Source: Rutidosis leptorrhynchoides
Lineage: Eukaryota; Streptophyta; Magnoliopsida; Asterales; Asteraceae
Direction of reading: 5' to 3'
Assembly: GCF_046630445.1 (NCBI RefSeq)
Contig: NC_092333.1
Span: forward strand, 716,216,001 to 716,280,000
Length of the DNA stretch: 64,000 nt
Position numbers and translations under genes: made by a program. Below are positions 22,920-35,487 of the stretch, in pieces (the stretch's first letter is position 1; every line of letters begins with the position of its first letter). A model generated the notes under the pieces. The model was not told the DNA's origin, searched no databases, and was given only the letters and a program-made list of their open reading frames with translations.

Positions 22920-23766
22920 TTAAGTTATATATATATATATATATATTGTTCGTTAATCTTCGAGAACAGTCAAAGAATAATTGATTACATGAATATAGTT
23001 CCAAAACTTTGAGACTCAACATTACAGACTTTGCTTATCGTGTCGAAAACATTAAATCATTTAAAGATAAAGTTTAAATTTGATCAGAAATTTCTGGGTC
23101 ATCACACATTTCATGCATTCGCAGTTCAAAATATATTTCAAAAGCATTTAATAAAGCAGTTGTAAAAATAGCGCATGTATTCTCAGTCCCAAAACAGCGC
23201 ATTTATTCTCAATCCCAAAAATGTAAAGAGTAAAAAGGAATCAAATGAACTCACCTAATGTATTTTGTAGTAAAAATACATATGACGACATTAAACAAGT
23301 ATAGGGTTGGCCTCGGATTCACGAACCTATATCAGTTGCATATATATTAACACATATCCCAATTAACCAACTAGGTTTACTTGTATTTTATAATTTATTA
23401 AAATTAGTATTTTTTTTCTTCCTAAATATAACTATTCTTATAGTGAATATATGATATATAATTTAATTAAAGTTTTATCAATATAAATGGTAATATATTA
23501 GTTAAAAACATATTAGTATGTAATATTAGTTCACTTGTAATATATTTTTATATAAATAACATTTGTTCGTTACAAATATTAATAGTAATGATAATAATAA
23601 AAATGATAATACTTTTAATAATAAAGATAATACTGATAAAAAAAATGTTCTATGTTAATAATGATAATTATAATAATAAAAGTGATAAAAATAATAGTAA
23701 TAATAATTATAATTCTAACATTCATAATCTTAATAATCATAATAATAACAATAATCATTAATACAC

Positions 23767-23827
<61 letters not shown>

Positions 23828-23884
23828 AAATGAAGAAAAATAAAGCTACCTTAAAGGAAAATGGCCTAAAAAAATGTACTGCAG

Positions 23885-23958
23885 CTCCAGGGACTCGAAC
23901 CCGTGACCTCTTGGATGCACAAAACAACCGTAAACCCACCCTCTGCTCGCTACTTTTC
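23885..23958 (-). other. tRNA-like A-box/B-box stretch inside LTR E
   Basis: On the minus strand GTAGCGAGCAGAGGGTGG (A-box-like) is followed about 40 bases later by GGGTTCGAGTCC (B-box consensus GGTTCGANNCC). This resembles a tRNA-derived SINE head. No acceptor stem or tail is evident, so it is not a tRNA gene. Confidence 0.35.
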
Positions 23959-25647
23959 TGATTCAATCTATACCCCGTATTTATTTATCCCATAGTATTA
24001 ACTTTAACTGTTTCGGCCCAACCATTAATCTGTTGGGTTTCGGCCCAATTGTTCCAACTTTTACGGCCCACATAACAATACTATATGAATCTGGCCCAAT
24101 CGAAGGAAAATATCTCGGCCCAAATAGATAGACAACCACGACCCAAATTCAAAAGCAATTTAGAATCCGGATTCTGTTTCCTTGCTAGTGAACGGTTTAA
24201 AAAAAAAAACATATAGTGTACGTATACCTGCCTCTCCTTGGATACTCTTAACTTTCCTTTACAGCTCATTTAATAGTATGAAAAAGGTTCTATATAAAAG
24301 GTCCACGTCCAAGTTCAAGGTGTCAGCCACAATAAAAAAAAAACACGTGATATCTTTTAATTATTTTAGTGAACCTTGCATCAAATACTGTCTATCTTTA
24401 TTCAACAACTTGCCCACTTGTTACTTTCATTTGCAATCTAAATATCATGTCCATCATCTACAGTAGCAGCGACAGCATAGCAGTAGCATTGTGGTGGTTT
24501 TTGAATAAGAATAGAGAGGAAAAAAAGAAAGTGGCCGAGGTGTGGGTTTGAGTTTTACTTATAATAATCGAGTGTAGCGGTAACATCGAGCAAGTTCTCA
24601 GTTAATCACAGCGAAAATTAAATATATGCAGCGAATAGGAACAACAGCAGTTTACTAGTGATTTGCAGGTGTTTTGAAGTTGAAATTGTTGGACAGGAAA
24701 CAGAAAGAAGGATTTTCGCGAGTAGGGTTTTCAAAGGTGACATGGATGATGGTGTTGTGGTCGTGGTTCTCAATAGAAGTTGTTGTAGTAGTTAGTTTAA
24801 AGTGGGTGTTTAAATGGGTTTGGTCTTTGGTGGTGATGTGATTCGAACCAACAGAAACAGAAGTTAGAAAACACAAGGTGGTGAGTGGTTGTGTTGGTTT
24901 CGATTTGTTAATGGAATGAGTGGTGTTGGATTGTGATAGCCGAATAGTGGGTTTGCAAGATGATAGTGTTGGTCAAATAAGATGGAAACATAAACACTTT
25001 GGTTAGGATGTGTTTATGGTGGTGAAGTGATCATGGAGGTGGTGAAAATACAAATGGTTTTTATCAATATCATTGAGTTAAAATGTTTGATGTATAGCAA
25101 AGGGATTCTTCCGATTCAATTAATCAGGCAAAACAAAACAACGAAAAAAAAACAAGATTAGGTAATGACTTGAAGTAAATCGTACCACATAATAAGATAT
25201 AAAATAGATTTGAAGACAGAAACAAAATACAGAGAAGAAAAAAAATATAACCATCGAATATGATGGCTAACAGAAAATCGTACTAGTTGATACAGATACA
25301 TGTAATCCAATAGACAAGAACAAAAATTTAATAAAGTTTGATAGTGATAGTAAAGAGGTTCATGTAATATATATCTGCTCTTGTAATTTATGTATGCTAC
25401 TTATAATTATAAACATATTAATAATAAAATTGTTATTATTAATATTAATATTAATAACAAAAATAAGTAATAATAATATTACTATAACAACTAGATTTTT
25501 AACTTGTAATAAGATTTCATATTTTAACTTTTCATGTTATAATTTATTTAATACTTATGTTTTATAATAACATAATTGAATATGTAATATCTATATAATT
25601 TATATATAATGCAATGTACATATATTAGTAATTATATAGAAGTCATT

Positions 25648-25801
<154 letters not shown>

Positions 25802-26090
25802 TTCTAATAGCAACTTAGCTATTATATATATTATTTTACATTTTTAACTTTAATGTTTATATCATATTTTATTATTACTAATTATTATTATATATATACT
25901 TACATTTATATTTACATATTTATTTACACACAGTTGTTCGTGAATCGTCGGGAATAGACAAAAGGTAATTAAATGTATACATGAAAACAAATTCAAAACT
26001 TTTGAGACTTATCTAACAGACTTTTCTTATCGTATCGAAAACATATAAAGATTAAGTTTAAATTTGGTCGGAAATTTTCGGATCGTCACA

Positions 26091-27415
26091 TAAGTTTATT
26101 TGGTTTTTTTTAATTTTGGCAATAAAGCCTTCAATTCAACCAAACCTTCAATTGAACTTAAATCTACTACTAAGTACTTTTCGATCCATCTCTTATGTCG
26201 CCTTCAATTCAAATCATGTTTTATTATGTAACAAGTAAAAAATATTATTCGATGCCGAAATTGCCGTTCTAAAAAAAAAACTAATAAATCAAGTAAAGAG
26301 AATATTGTACTAAAATTATTCACTAAAATTATGGCGGTTTACGGTGGTTGGTCGACGGCTTGAAATGGAAGAGATGGACTACAGTGAACAGCATGTCAAA
26401 AGCATCTTAGAACATCAACCGGAAATTGAGTCTTCCGACTCTGATAATAACCACTTGAGAATCTTTAAGAATAATAGCAAAAATTGAGAACGGATGTTGG
26501 CGGGGTACGGCGGGCGGGGTACGGTTGGGGTGGAGATGAAAGATGTGAGGTGATAGTAAAAAACGGAAGTAATTTGATGACGATAAGATAATTGACGATA
26601 AAAAAACGGAAGTAATTAGATGTGAGGCGAAAGTTTAGGTTTTTACCTTTTCGCCGAATTCGCCTAAAAAATTAGGTGAGGCGAAAACATAATTGTATAC
26701 GTGGCAGGATTTGATTGGTGTAAAATTTATCCATATTCGCCTAAACTTTTTTCGCCTAAATCACCTAGAAGTGGTAGGTTAGGCGAAAACTTTTTAAATT
26801 TTGAAAAAAAAAAAGTAGGCGGAAGTATTTGGATGACGTTGAGGGTTTTTATTGGATGTTAATAGTTTCGCCTAATTCGCCTAATATTTAGGCGAAATAC
26901 ATGCTTATATTTGTAAGACATTGCTTAAAGTTGAAAATTGCTTATTTGAGTAATTTTCTCATTATGTTCTATTTATTTATTCACGGAAACGTTGGTTTTG
27001 AAGTTTGAATGAAGAGATTTTTATAATTTTACGTAGTAATAAAAATCGTTTATTAGGTATATAGGCATCTGATTGATTCAAGAAACTAAGTTGGTAGGAA
27101 ATTTTTTTCTAGCAAGTAAACTCACAATCGACACGAATTTCTCCTCGAAAACAACACTACTAATCACACCTATATTGCCAAAATGATTTGATTTTTTAGC
27201 AATCACACCAATCTTGATTGGCATACGTTTGCTTCCAATAACACACAACATACATATTGATACTGAAATTCATGGAACGAAAACAAAAAACTATTACCTT
27301 CGCCAACATAAAGCTTAAGGAAAAACATGACCCAAATCAACCACAAAATTAAACACAAATCCTAACCGGGCCTGGACTTTAGAAGTATGCCAAGTAGGCG
27401 TTTGTGGATCCAACG
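26091..27415. other. Intergenic stretch downstream of the ER-body protein gene
   Basis: No gene is supported. A 40-codon plus-strand frame at 26364-26486 (MEEMDYSEQHVKSILEHQPE...) is not recognised. Between about 26625 and 26900 the hexamer TTCGCC or its complement occurs about ten times, several as short inverted repeats (TTTCGCCTAA...TTAGGCGAAA type). This suggests a fold-back or MITE-like repeat, but I could not define ends. Confidence 0.4.
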
Positions 27416-27805
27416 TCATGCATCGAAGAGCGATATAGATACCTTATCACCTGTATCGAACCACCCCAGATCCCTAATCAACCGTGTCACCAAAGTCCCG
27501 GCCACATAAGAAGCACCGGATGCTGTAACCGTCGTAGTCAAATAGTACGTAATAACCTTACAATACTCCAAGGCTCCATCACATCTGTCATTGTAAGCCT
27601 TAAATATTGCAAGCAAACCAACACATACAAAAGATGCAGCTGCAACCACTATCATGGTTAAGTCCTTATCATTTGTGACTTGAATCGAGTAACCATAGGC
27701 CAAAGGAGGTATGATCCCAAATACAAGGAAAGATAATATTGCAAAAAACATGTGCATTGGGAAATGATTGACTGATCCAAATAACTCGGAGTACTTGGTA
27801 CGATG
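27416..27805 (-). pseudogene. 3' half of the last exon of the ER-body protein gene
   Basis: The frame TKYSELFGSVNHFPMHMFF... continues exactly from the codons left on the other side of G (NNDEDHR, ending at 35488-35493). It holds three membrane spans (FPMHMFFAILSFLVFGIIPP, TMIVVAAASFVCVGLLAIF, YYLTTTVTASGASYVAGTL) and ends at a stop at 27416-27418. The ATG at 27823 lies in the G LTR and is not a native start. Confidence 0.85.
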
Positions 27806-28461
27806 TGTTAAAATACAATGCAAATTTAGATAATATGGAATTAGTAATGTATATAAATATGTAGATATTAAAATGTAAAAGAAATATTTAGATATTAATA
27901 TATATATGAAGAAAAATCTAGATGTTAAAATGAAAAAAAATCTAGATATTTTTATGTGGTAAAAATATCTAGATATTTATCCATGGAAAAATCTAGTGTG
28001 TAGAAGTTTCCATGGAGTAGTATAAATATGGGTGTTGATTTCATTTGTGAGTAAGGTGTGAGTAAGTGAAGTGTGAAGTAGAGAAGAAGTAAGAAGTGAA
28101 GAAGAGTTAGAAGTAGAAGTTGTGAAAAAATAAGAGTGTGAGTTGAGTCCATAATATTGTAATTGTTTCTTTGTATTAATAAAAGTGTTCTTTGTTAAGT
28201 TTTCCGGTTAAGCCTTAGTTCGTGTTTGAGTTCTTAGTGCACTTGTGTTATTTTTATTATATGGTCGGCTCTGCCGCCTAAGTGATACATGGTCGGTTAT
28301 ACCGCCTGAATGATATATGGTCGACACTGTCGCCTAAATACTATTGTGCACTAAGGATTCATAAAATTAAAGGCTAACCAACGTCAAAGTGTTGGTCTAG
28401 TGAGTGAGTATAACCTAGGTCCTCTATAGTGGGTGTGTTGGGCTCGTCGAAGCTTCCAACA
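27806..28461 (+). repeat. 5' LTR of element G (656 bp)
   Basis: TGTTAAAATAC...CTTCCAACA. Contains several imperfect ATCTAGATATT repeats near its start and three 'ATGGTCG...CCGCCT'-type repeats near 28260-28340. Confidence 0.95.
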
Positions 28462-28463
28462 AT

Positions 28464-28475
28464 TGGTATCAGAGC
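28464..28475 (+). other. Primer-binding site of element G
   Basis: TGGTATCAGAGC two bases after the 5' LTR; initiator tRNA-Met type. Confidence 0.92.
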
Positions 28476-29069
28476 GGGTCGTTCGGGACCATTGCTAGTG
28501 GAGGTACTCATCGGTAAACGTTGGACGTTTACATCGACTTGTTTTCACCAAGGCTCTAAGGGATATTCTGTCGGAGCACAGTTAGGAACTGTGAAAGCTC
28601 ATCGGTCAGGGACCAAGCTTATTGGACGTTGGACGTCATGATGACAGATCTTGCAAGTACGAGCAGTGGAATCAAGAGTCTCAATAACCACAACTATGGT
28701 TATTGGCGGACTTGTATAGAATCCTACCTACAAGGACAGGATTTGTGGGAAATAGTTGCTGGCAGTGACACAACGCCTCCACCGAAAGAAAATGCCGAAG
28801 CCTTGAGAAAATGGAACATCAAGGCCGGGAAGGCTTTATTTATACTGAAAACTACAATCGAGGAGGATCTATTGGAGCACATCCGTGACGAGAAAACACC
28901 GAAGGCAGCTTGGGAAACTTTTGACAAGTTATTTTCAAAGAAGAATGAAGCACGCCTCCAGCTCTTGTGTAAGACCCGAATATTCGTAGTGTACATATGT
29001 GTATATGAGTTACTCAAGTTTGGGGTTTTTGTTGCACATAATTAAAAAGACAAAAGATGCTGAACTGGG

Positions 29070-29128
29070 AGGTCGCGCGCCGCGCGGCTAGGTGGCGCGC
29101 CGCGCCATCTGTCTGCGACAGATTCCCC
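29070..29128. repeat. GC-rich palindromic cluster in solo LTR H
   Basis: GGTCGCGCGCCGCGCGGC and GGCGCGCCGCGCC, then a perfect ATCTGTC-TGC-GACAGAT hairpin (29107-29123). GGCGCGCC recurs at 30913-30920 near the other end of the LTR. Confidence 0.85.
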
Positions 29129-30000
29129 TTTTCCTTTTAATTAGATATTTTGAGGGCATTTTGGTAAAATCACCTTGGGGTCCGAATTTAATGCCTTAGA
29201 TCAGTTTTGGGAGCTCATTAACTCCATTCACAACCACCTTATCCTCTCCAATTCAATTCTAGTGAGAGAGTGCATTTCTTGAGTGAGAAAGCTTCATTAA
29301 AGGGTAAAGGAGGTTGAATCGGGTCTTAGTGCGAGTTCTAAAGTCGTTCATCTAGTCGCTAGCTACGTAGTGATTGTGTTGGTAAGTTCTAAAACCTAGA
29401 TTCTTACTTTAATTGCATTAAGGGTTAGGGTTTGGGTTAGTGATGCACACAAAACCCACTTGCTAGTAATTTGGGGGTTTTGGGTGAATTTGGGTCATGT
29501 AGACTCAAAGGTAACTAATTAGGGTTTTCAAAGTGTTAATTTATGTTTATGAACCTAATTAGTTAGTTAAAGTACTAGAACACTTCAATGATATGTAAAT
29601 GGGTGTTAATTGGGCATGGATGACCCAAATGGGTGTGTTGACCTTGAAATGGGTCAAATGGGTCTTTAATGACCTAAGTGGTCTTGCATGTGTGAAAATG
29701 AGTTAAATTGGTGATTTAAAAATGTAATAAGACCATATTTGACTAGAGTTAGGGTTTTTGGTGAAGTTGACCCATTATTAGGGTTAATGGTGCAAAATGG
29801 GTCGGGATTGCACTTTGGGTCAAAATGACTTAGGAATGGTGAAAGAATTGGTTGACCGACTTGAGTTTGCGTTTGATAATATGTATAATGTGATAGGTAC
29901 ATTACTTTGAGGTTTCGCAAGCTCGGGTATCTTTTCACAAGACTTTGAGGTGAGTGGAATAATTATATGCGTATGTATATAATGTATCTATTTGTTGTAG

Positions 30001-30258
30001 CGTGAAAGGTGTAGTGTCGAGGTGTTAAGACACCACGTTTCACGTGAAGAGTGTAGCATCGAGGTGTTAAGATGCCACTCGGGTGTAGCATCGAGGTGTT
30101 AAGATGCCACCTAGGAGTGTAGTGTCGAGGTGTTAAGACACCACTCCGTAAAAATAATGTGTGTTGCATCGAGGTGTTAAGATGCCACTCGGGGTGATGT
30201 GCCGAGGTATTAAGGTGCCACCCTAGGGGTTAGTGGTGCAAGGTGTTAAGTGCCCTAA
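30001..30258 (+). repeat. Seven-unit tandem hairpin array in solo LTR H
   Basis: Units start near 30009, 30051, 30083, 30117, 30161, 30194 and 30228. Each is about 28 bp with a shared loop (GAGGTGTTAA) and a 5-bp stem, plus an outer GTG/CAC pair in most. Stem sequences change in step: GTGTC/GACAC in units 1 and 4, GCATC/GATGC in 2, 3 and 5. Units 6 and 7 keep pairing with G-U wobbles. Unit 1 has an extra CGTGAAA/TTTCACG arm and unit 7 a GTTAG/CTAAC arm. Confidence 0.85.
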
Positions 30259-33200
30259 CGGAGGTTATGAACACCGATGGCGTTTTTGCGAGCGCCGTTC
30301 CCTTGTACTATTGGTCGGCCATGGTTTTTTGTGTTGTAAGCATATTATATTATTCGAGTTATATTTATATGCGGATGTTATGCTAGCTTGGGGGTATTGG
30401 TGATTTATAGCTTGTTATTGCGACGAAAAGCTAATGTTGTTTGCTAGCATGTTTGTGGTTGTGTAAGTGTATGCAAGTAGGTATAATTATATATGTATTC
30501 GTATAATTATTGCATTCACTAAGCTTTGCTTACCCTCTCGTTGTTTACCATTTTATAGGTTCGGTTTTGGACAAGGGTAAGGGCATCGTTTTGGACTAGA
30601 GATCCCGCTTGATGCTAGGGGACGCTTTTGGCTTTAGTAGCTCTTGGAGTTTGACTGATAGTTGGGTAGTTTAATCCCAAACGCCATGCTCATTGTGTAG
30701 TTTGGAACTTAAACTTTTTGGTGGTCGAAACTCGTAAATTGTATTAAACTCGTAAAACGGCCGATGTGGGCCCCGCCTGTAAAACATTGATTTTATATTT
30801 GAAACAAGTTAGTTTTACATATTTGGATGTATGGTAAAAAGCGTTTCGTCTAAATGTGTCGGGAACTAGTCAATCTTTTTCGCATTTTGAGACTTTCCGG
30901 ACAGTCCACTTTGGCGCGCCGCGCGGGTATGCTGCACAGGAAATTTTTATTTTTATTTTGTATTTTCGCGTGGTTTGGTCGAGGGTTGGTTTGGGTTGTT
31001 ACATCTTGGAAACTGAGCTCGCAGGTATCTCACAAGGAAGTTTGTCTATTTCCCAGTATTTCACCAAGGTGAAATCTATTTGCCGTGAGATATCTCAACT
31101 TGCTCCTGAAGAGAAAGTGAGTGATGCAAGGATGAAGAGAATTATCATCCATGGCTTAAGATCCGAGTATAATGGATTTATAGCCGCTGTGAGAGGATGG
31201 CCTACTCAACCATCATTAATAGAGCTGGAGAATCTATTGGCTAATCAAGAGGCATTAGCCAAGTAGATGAATGAAGTAACCATAAAAGACGGAGAAGATG
31301 CACTTTTCACCAATAAGAAGAAAGCAACATCTCGAAGACAAGAGGCGATGAAAGAAAGTAAGACATATGGGTGGAAGGGTCACCCAAAATCAAAAGGCAA
31401 CGCTTCAGGGGGAGCTCAACAAGGAAGAAGAGATCATCGCCAACAATATGGGGAAAATGATAAGAGAAAGAATGGTGAATGCTTCAATTGTGGCAAGAAG
31501 GGTCATTTTGCTCGAGATTGTAGATTCCCCAGAAGGTGAACTTTCGAAGGAAATGTGTCCGCCGCAAGAGATGAGAAGAAAGAGGTCACATTCGAAGTAA
31601 CCATTAATGAGGAAACATGGGATGCAGAAGCTGGACTCTCTGTTGAAGCTGACATAGATGATCAAGCTCTTACAACAACTTTAAAGTCAAAAATAAACTA
31701 CAAAGATGATTGGATCATCGATTCTGGGTGCTCAAATCATATGACCAACGATGAGACGAAGCTGCAAGAAATGGAGGATTACAAAGGAAAGAGAGTCGTG
31801 TTGACAGCCGACAATTCAAGGTTGTCTATTTCTCACATTGGAAAGACAATAATTCCAAGTGAAGGTGGATCTTATAAGCTTCAACTCGAGAAGGTGTATC
31901 TTGTCCCTGGCCTAAAGAAGAATTTACTGTCAGTACCACAATTGACAGCAGAAGGGAATTATGTGCTCTTTGGACCAGAAGATGTGTCCGTATTCAAGAG
32001 AGTGAAGGTGGTTGGCAATCCAATTATGCAAGGAAGAAGAATAGAGTCGGTCTATGTACTATCTGCTGAAACAGCATATGTGGATAAGACTCGAAAGAAT
32101 GAGACGGCTGATCTGTGGCATGAACGTCTTGGGCATGTGGGATACAATATGTTAAAGGACATGATGGTGAAACGCATAGTAAATGGGCTTCCTCAAATTG
32201 ATATCCGAACAGATACAATATGTGCTGGATGTCAATTTGGCAAAGCTCACCAATTGCCATTCAAGGAGTCAGCGCATCAGTCCAAGACACCACTAGAGCT
32301 CATACACTCAGATGTCTTCGGCCCAGTGAAACAAACATCACTTGGAGGTATGAAGTATATGGTGACATTCATTGATGACTTCTCAAGGTATGTATGGGTT
32401 TACTTCATGAAGGAAAAGTCGGAGACTTTTCAGAAGTTTAAAGAGTTCAAGAACAAGGTAGAAAGTGAGCTCAATACTAAGATTCGATGCTTACGCACAG
32501 ATAATGGAGGAGAATATTTATCAACCGAGTTCAATATCTATCTTGAGAAGCACAAGATCAGAAGGCAATTAACTTGCCCCAATACTCCACAGCAGAATGG
32601 AGTGGCGGAACGCAAGAATCGCCACCTTGCCGAAACTTGTCGAAGTATGCTTCATGGTTAGAATGTACCAGGTAGATTTTGGGCCGAATGTATGAGGACA
32701 GCGTCGTACGTGATTAACAGACTCCCACAAACAAAGTTGGGGTATATTTCACCTTATGAAAAATTATGGAAGATCAAGCCAACCGTCAACCATCTCAAGG
32801 TTTTTGGATGTGTATGTTACGTCTTCGTACCAGATCATCTACGAAGCAAATTTGATAAGAAGGCAATTCGGTGCATTTTTGTCGGTTATGATGAATCAAG
32901 AAAAGGATGGAGATGTTATGATCCAAATACTGGAAAGTGTCATACTTCAAGAAATGTGGTATTTGATGAAGCTTCTTCATGGTGGTCACCTCAAAAGATA
33001 GAGCTTCCAGAATCTCATGGATTAGAAGAAGTTCCAAAAGAGAAAGAAGAACATAAAGAGCACATATCGGATCCAATTAAAGAAGGAGATGGATCGTACT
33101 CTAAGCAAACGAGTCCGTGGAAAACTGGAGTACATCAATATACATCCGAAGAGGTTCGTCCAAGCCAAATGGATGCCGAGGAGCATGTGCAAGAATTACG

Positions 33201-34820
33201 GAGATCAACAAGGCCGAGGCAACCTAATCCGAGGTATGCCAATGCTGCTCATGTGGATGAATCAATACCTATTGAGCCTTCCACTTATGAAGAAGCAGCA
33301 CAAAGTCAAGAATGGCAGAAAGCGATGGAAGAAGAAATTAATGCACTAAAAGAAAACCAGACATGGAGTTTAGTTCCAAAGCCAAAAGATGTAAAACCAA
33401 TATCTTGTAAATGGGTTTACAAGGTGAAGACTCGATCAGATGGCTCCATTGAAAGGTATAAAGCTCGACTTGTTGCTAGAGGTTTTTCTCAACAATATGG
33501 GCTGGATTATGAAGAAACGTTTAGTCCAGTGGCGAAGATCACAACAATTCGAGCTCTACTAGCTTTAGCCGCTAGCAAATCTTGGAAGCTGTGGCAGATA
33601 GATGTCAAGAACACTTTCTTACATGGAGAACTTGATAAAGAAATTTATATGGAGCAACCAAGAGGCTTTGAGAACAAGTCCCATCCTGACCATGTCTGCA
33701 AATTAAAGAAAGCACTATACGGCTTGAAGCAGGCTCCAAGAGCTTGGTACGGGAAGATTGGCGAGTTCTTAGTACAAAGTGGTTTCACAGTTGCTCCTTC
33801 AGATTCTAGTTTATTTGTGAAACAAGATCAAGGAAAACTAGCCATAGTGCTAGTATATGTGGATGACTTAATCATCACGGGAGATCACTATGAGGAGATC
33901 CAAAGAACAAGAGAGAATCTGTCTATCAGATTTCATATGAAGGAGCTTGGAGAACTCAAACATTTTCTTGGACTCGAAATAGAGCAGAAAAGAGAAGGAT
34001 TATTTCTGGGACAACAGAAATATGCGCGAGATCTTTTACAAAAGTACGGAATGCTTAATTGCAAACCTATCTCAACTCCGATGGATCCGAATACAAAACT
34101 ACGAGCAGATGAAGGAAAAAGTCTTCAAGATGTTACCATGTATCGAAAGATGGTCGGAAGTCTTATTTATCTCACATTAAGCCGGCCAGACATATCTTAT
34201 GCAGTTGGAGTGGTTAGTCGATACATGAGCAATCCGTAGAAGCCTCACCTTGATGTTGTACGACGCATCTTAAGGTATGTTAAAGGCACTATTAACTTTG
34301 GCATTTTGTACAAGAAAACAAAAGAATGTCACGTGACTGGATATTGTGACGCTGATTACGCTGGAGACTATGATACACGACGATCAACAACTGGATACAT
34401 GTTTAGTCTTGGATCGGGAGTAATATCATGGTGCAGCAAGAGACAACCAACTGTATCCTTATCAAGCACCGAAGCAGAATATCGATCGGCATCATCAGCA
34501 ACACAAGAAATTACATGGTTGAAACAACTAATGGAAGATCTTCATGAATCAACAGACTATCAAGTAGAGCTTTTTTGTGATAACCTATCAGCTATACGTC
34601 TAGCAGAGAATCCAGTCTTTCACGCAAGAACAAAACATATAGAAGTACACTATCACTATGTTCGCGAGAAGGTCCTTGAAGGGGAGATCAAGATGGTGCC
34701 AACAAAGACAGATGAACAAGTTGCAGATATATTTACCAAGAGCCTAAGTAAACCAAAGTTTACAAAATTCAGAGAAGCACTTGGAATGGTCTGCAAGACA
34801 TCATTGGAAGAAAATTTGCA

Positions 34821-34831
34821 TTGAGGGGGAG
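34821..34831 (+). other. Polypurine tract of element G
   Basis: TTGAGGGGGAG directly before the 3' LTR, overlapping the end of the polyprotein frame. Confidence 0.92.
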
Positions 34832-35487
34832 TGTTAAAATACAATGCAAATTTAGATAATATGGAATTAGTTATGTATATAAATATCTAGATATTAAAAT
34901 GTAAAAGAAATATCTAGATATTAATATATATATGAAGAAAAATCTAGATGTTAAAATGAAAAAAAATCTAGATATTTTTATGTGGTAAAAATATCTAGAT
35001 ATTTATCCATGGAAAAATCTAGTGTGTAGAAGTTTCCATGGAGTAGTATAAATATGGGTGTTGATTTCATTTGTGAGTAAGGTGTGAGTAAGTGAAGTGT
35101 GAAGTAGAGAAGAAGTAAGAAGTGAAGAAGAGTTAGAAGTAGAAGTTGTGAAGAAATAAGAGTGTGAGTTGAGTCCATAATATTGTAATTGTTTCTTTGT
35201 ATTAATAAAAGTGTTCTTTGTTAAGTTTTCCGGTTAAGCCTTAGTTCGTGTTTGAGTTCTTAGTGCACTTGTGTTATTTTTATTATATGGTCGGCTCTGC
35301 CGCCTAAGTGATACATGGTCAGTTATACCGCCTGAATGATATATGGTCGACACTGTCGCCTAAATACTATTGTGCACTAAGGATTCATAAAATTAAAGGC
35401 TAACCAACGTCAAAGTGTTGGTCTAGTGAGTGAGTATAACCTAGGTCCTCTATAGTGGGTGTGTTGGGCTCGTCGAAGCTTCCAACA
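34832..35487 (+). repeat. 3' LTR of element G (656 bp)
   Basis: Same length as the 5' LTR, with about five substitutions. Confidence 0.95.

Larger units (their letters stand above)
21030..23106 (-). repeat. 5' LTR of element B, outer piece
   Basis: Resumes B's LTR after the CATAT duplication and reaches its sense start TGTGATGACCC at 23106. It contains an (AAT)n run, a palindrome pair, a TGTAGCA repeat cluster and an (AT)30 run. The frames here are simple-repeat artefacts. Confidence 0.7.
28968..31003 (+). mobile_element. Element H: solo gypsy-type LTR inside the gag of G (2,036 bp)
   Basis: Begins TGTAAGACCCG, ends GGGTTGTTACA, and is flanked by the 5-bp duplication TCTTG (28963-28967 and 31004-31008). 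The gag reading frame of G resumes exactly after it. There is no internal region, so it is a solo LTR left by LTR-LTR recombination. The CACTAAGCTT...TAGGTT pattern near 30516-30563 suggests a plus-strand sense direction. It contains GC-rich palindromes near both ends and a hairpin repeat array. Frames inside are not coding. Confidence 0.9.
28638..34824 (+). pseudogene. Copia gag-pol polyprotein of element G, interrupted
   Basis: A single frame, if H and its duplication (2041 bp) are left out, spans about 1380 codons. Gag (NHNYGYWRTCIESYLQGQDL) is split at 28967/31009. The zinc knuckle CFNCGKKGHFARDC is at 31480-31521, protease (WIIDSGCSNHM) near 31710 and the integrase HHCC motif and DDE core (IHSDVFGPV, RTDNGGEY, NGVAERKN) within 32110-32640. 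RT (YVDDLIITG) is near 33860 and RNase H ([19 protein letters not shown]) at 34340-34480. In-frame stops are TAG 31264, TGA 31537, TAG 32659 and TAG 34237. No frameshifts were seen. Cannot produce functional protein as it stands. Confidence 0.93.
27806..35487 (+). mobile_element. Element G: Ty1/copia retrotransposon inserted in the ER-body gene exon (7,682 bp)
   Basis: Flanked by the 5-bp duplication CGATG (27801-27805 and 35488-35492). LTRs of 656 bp each at 27806-28461 and 34832-35487 differ at about five positions. Order is PBS, gag, protease, integrase, RT, RNase H, PPT, the copia order. Sequence resembles Tnt1/Tork-type elements. It is now dead: four in-frame stops and the solo LTR H within gag. 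It lies opposite in direction to the host gene. Confidence 0.95.

Noticed and set aside
23885..23958. tRNA gene in LTR E
   Set aside because: A- and B-box-like sequences are present, but no acceptor stem or anticodon arm could be folded by eye.
27404..27661. Plus-strand ORF over the ER-body gene's last exon
   Set aside because: Antisense to a frame with clear membrane helices and in-phase upstream exons.
30001..30258. CRISPR-like array
   Set aside because: Repeats are direct with variable stems and no unique spacers; the setting is a plant LTR with no cas genes.
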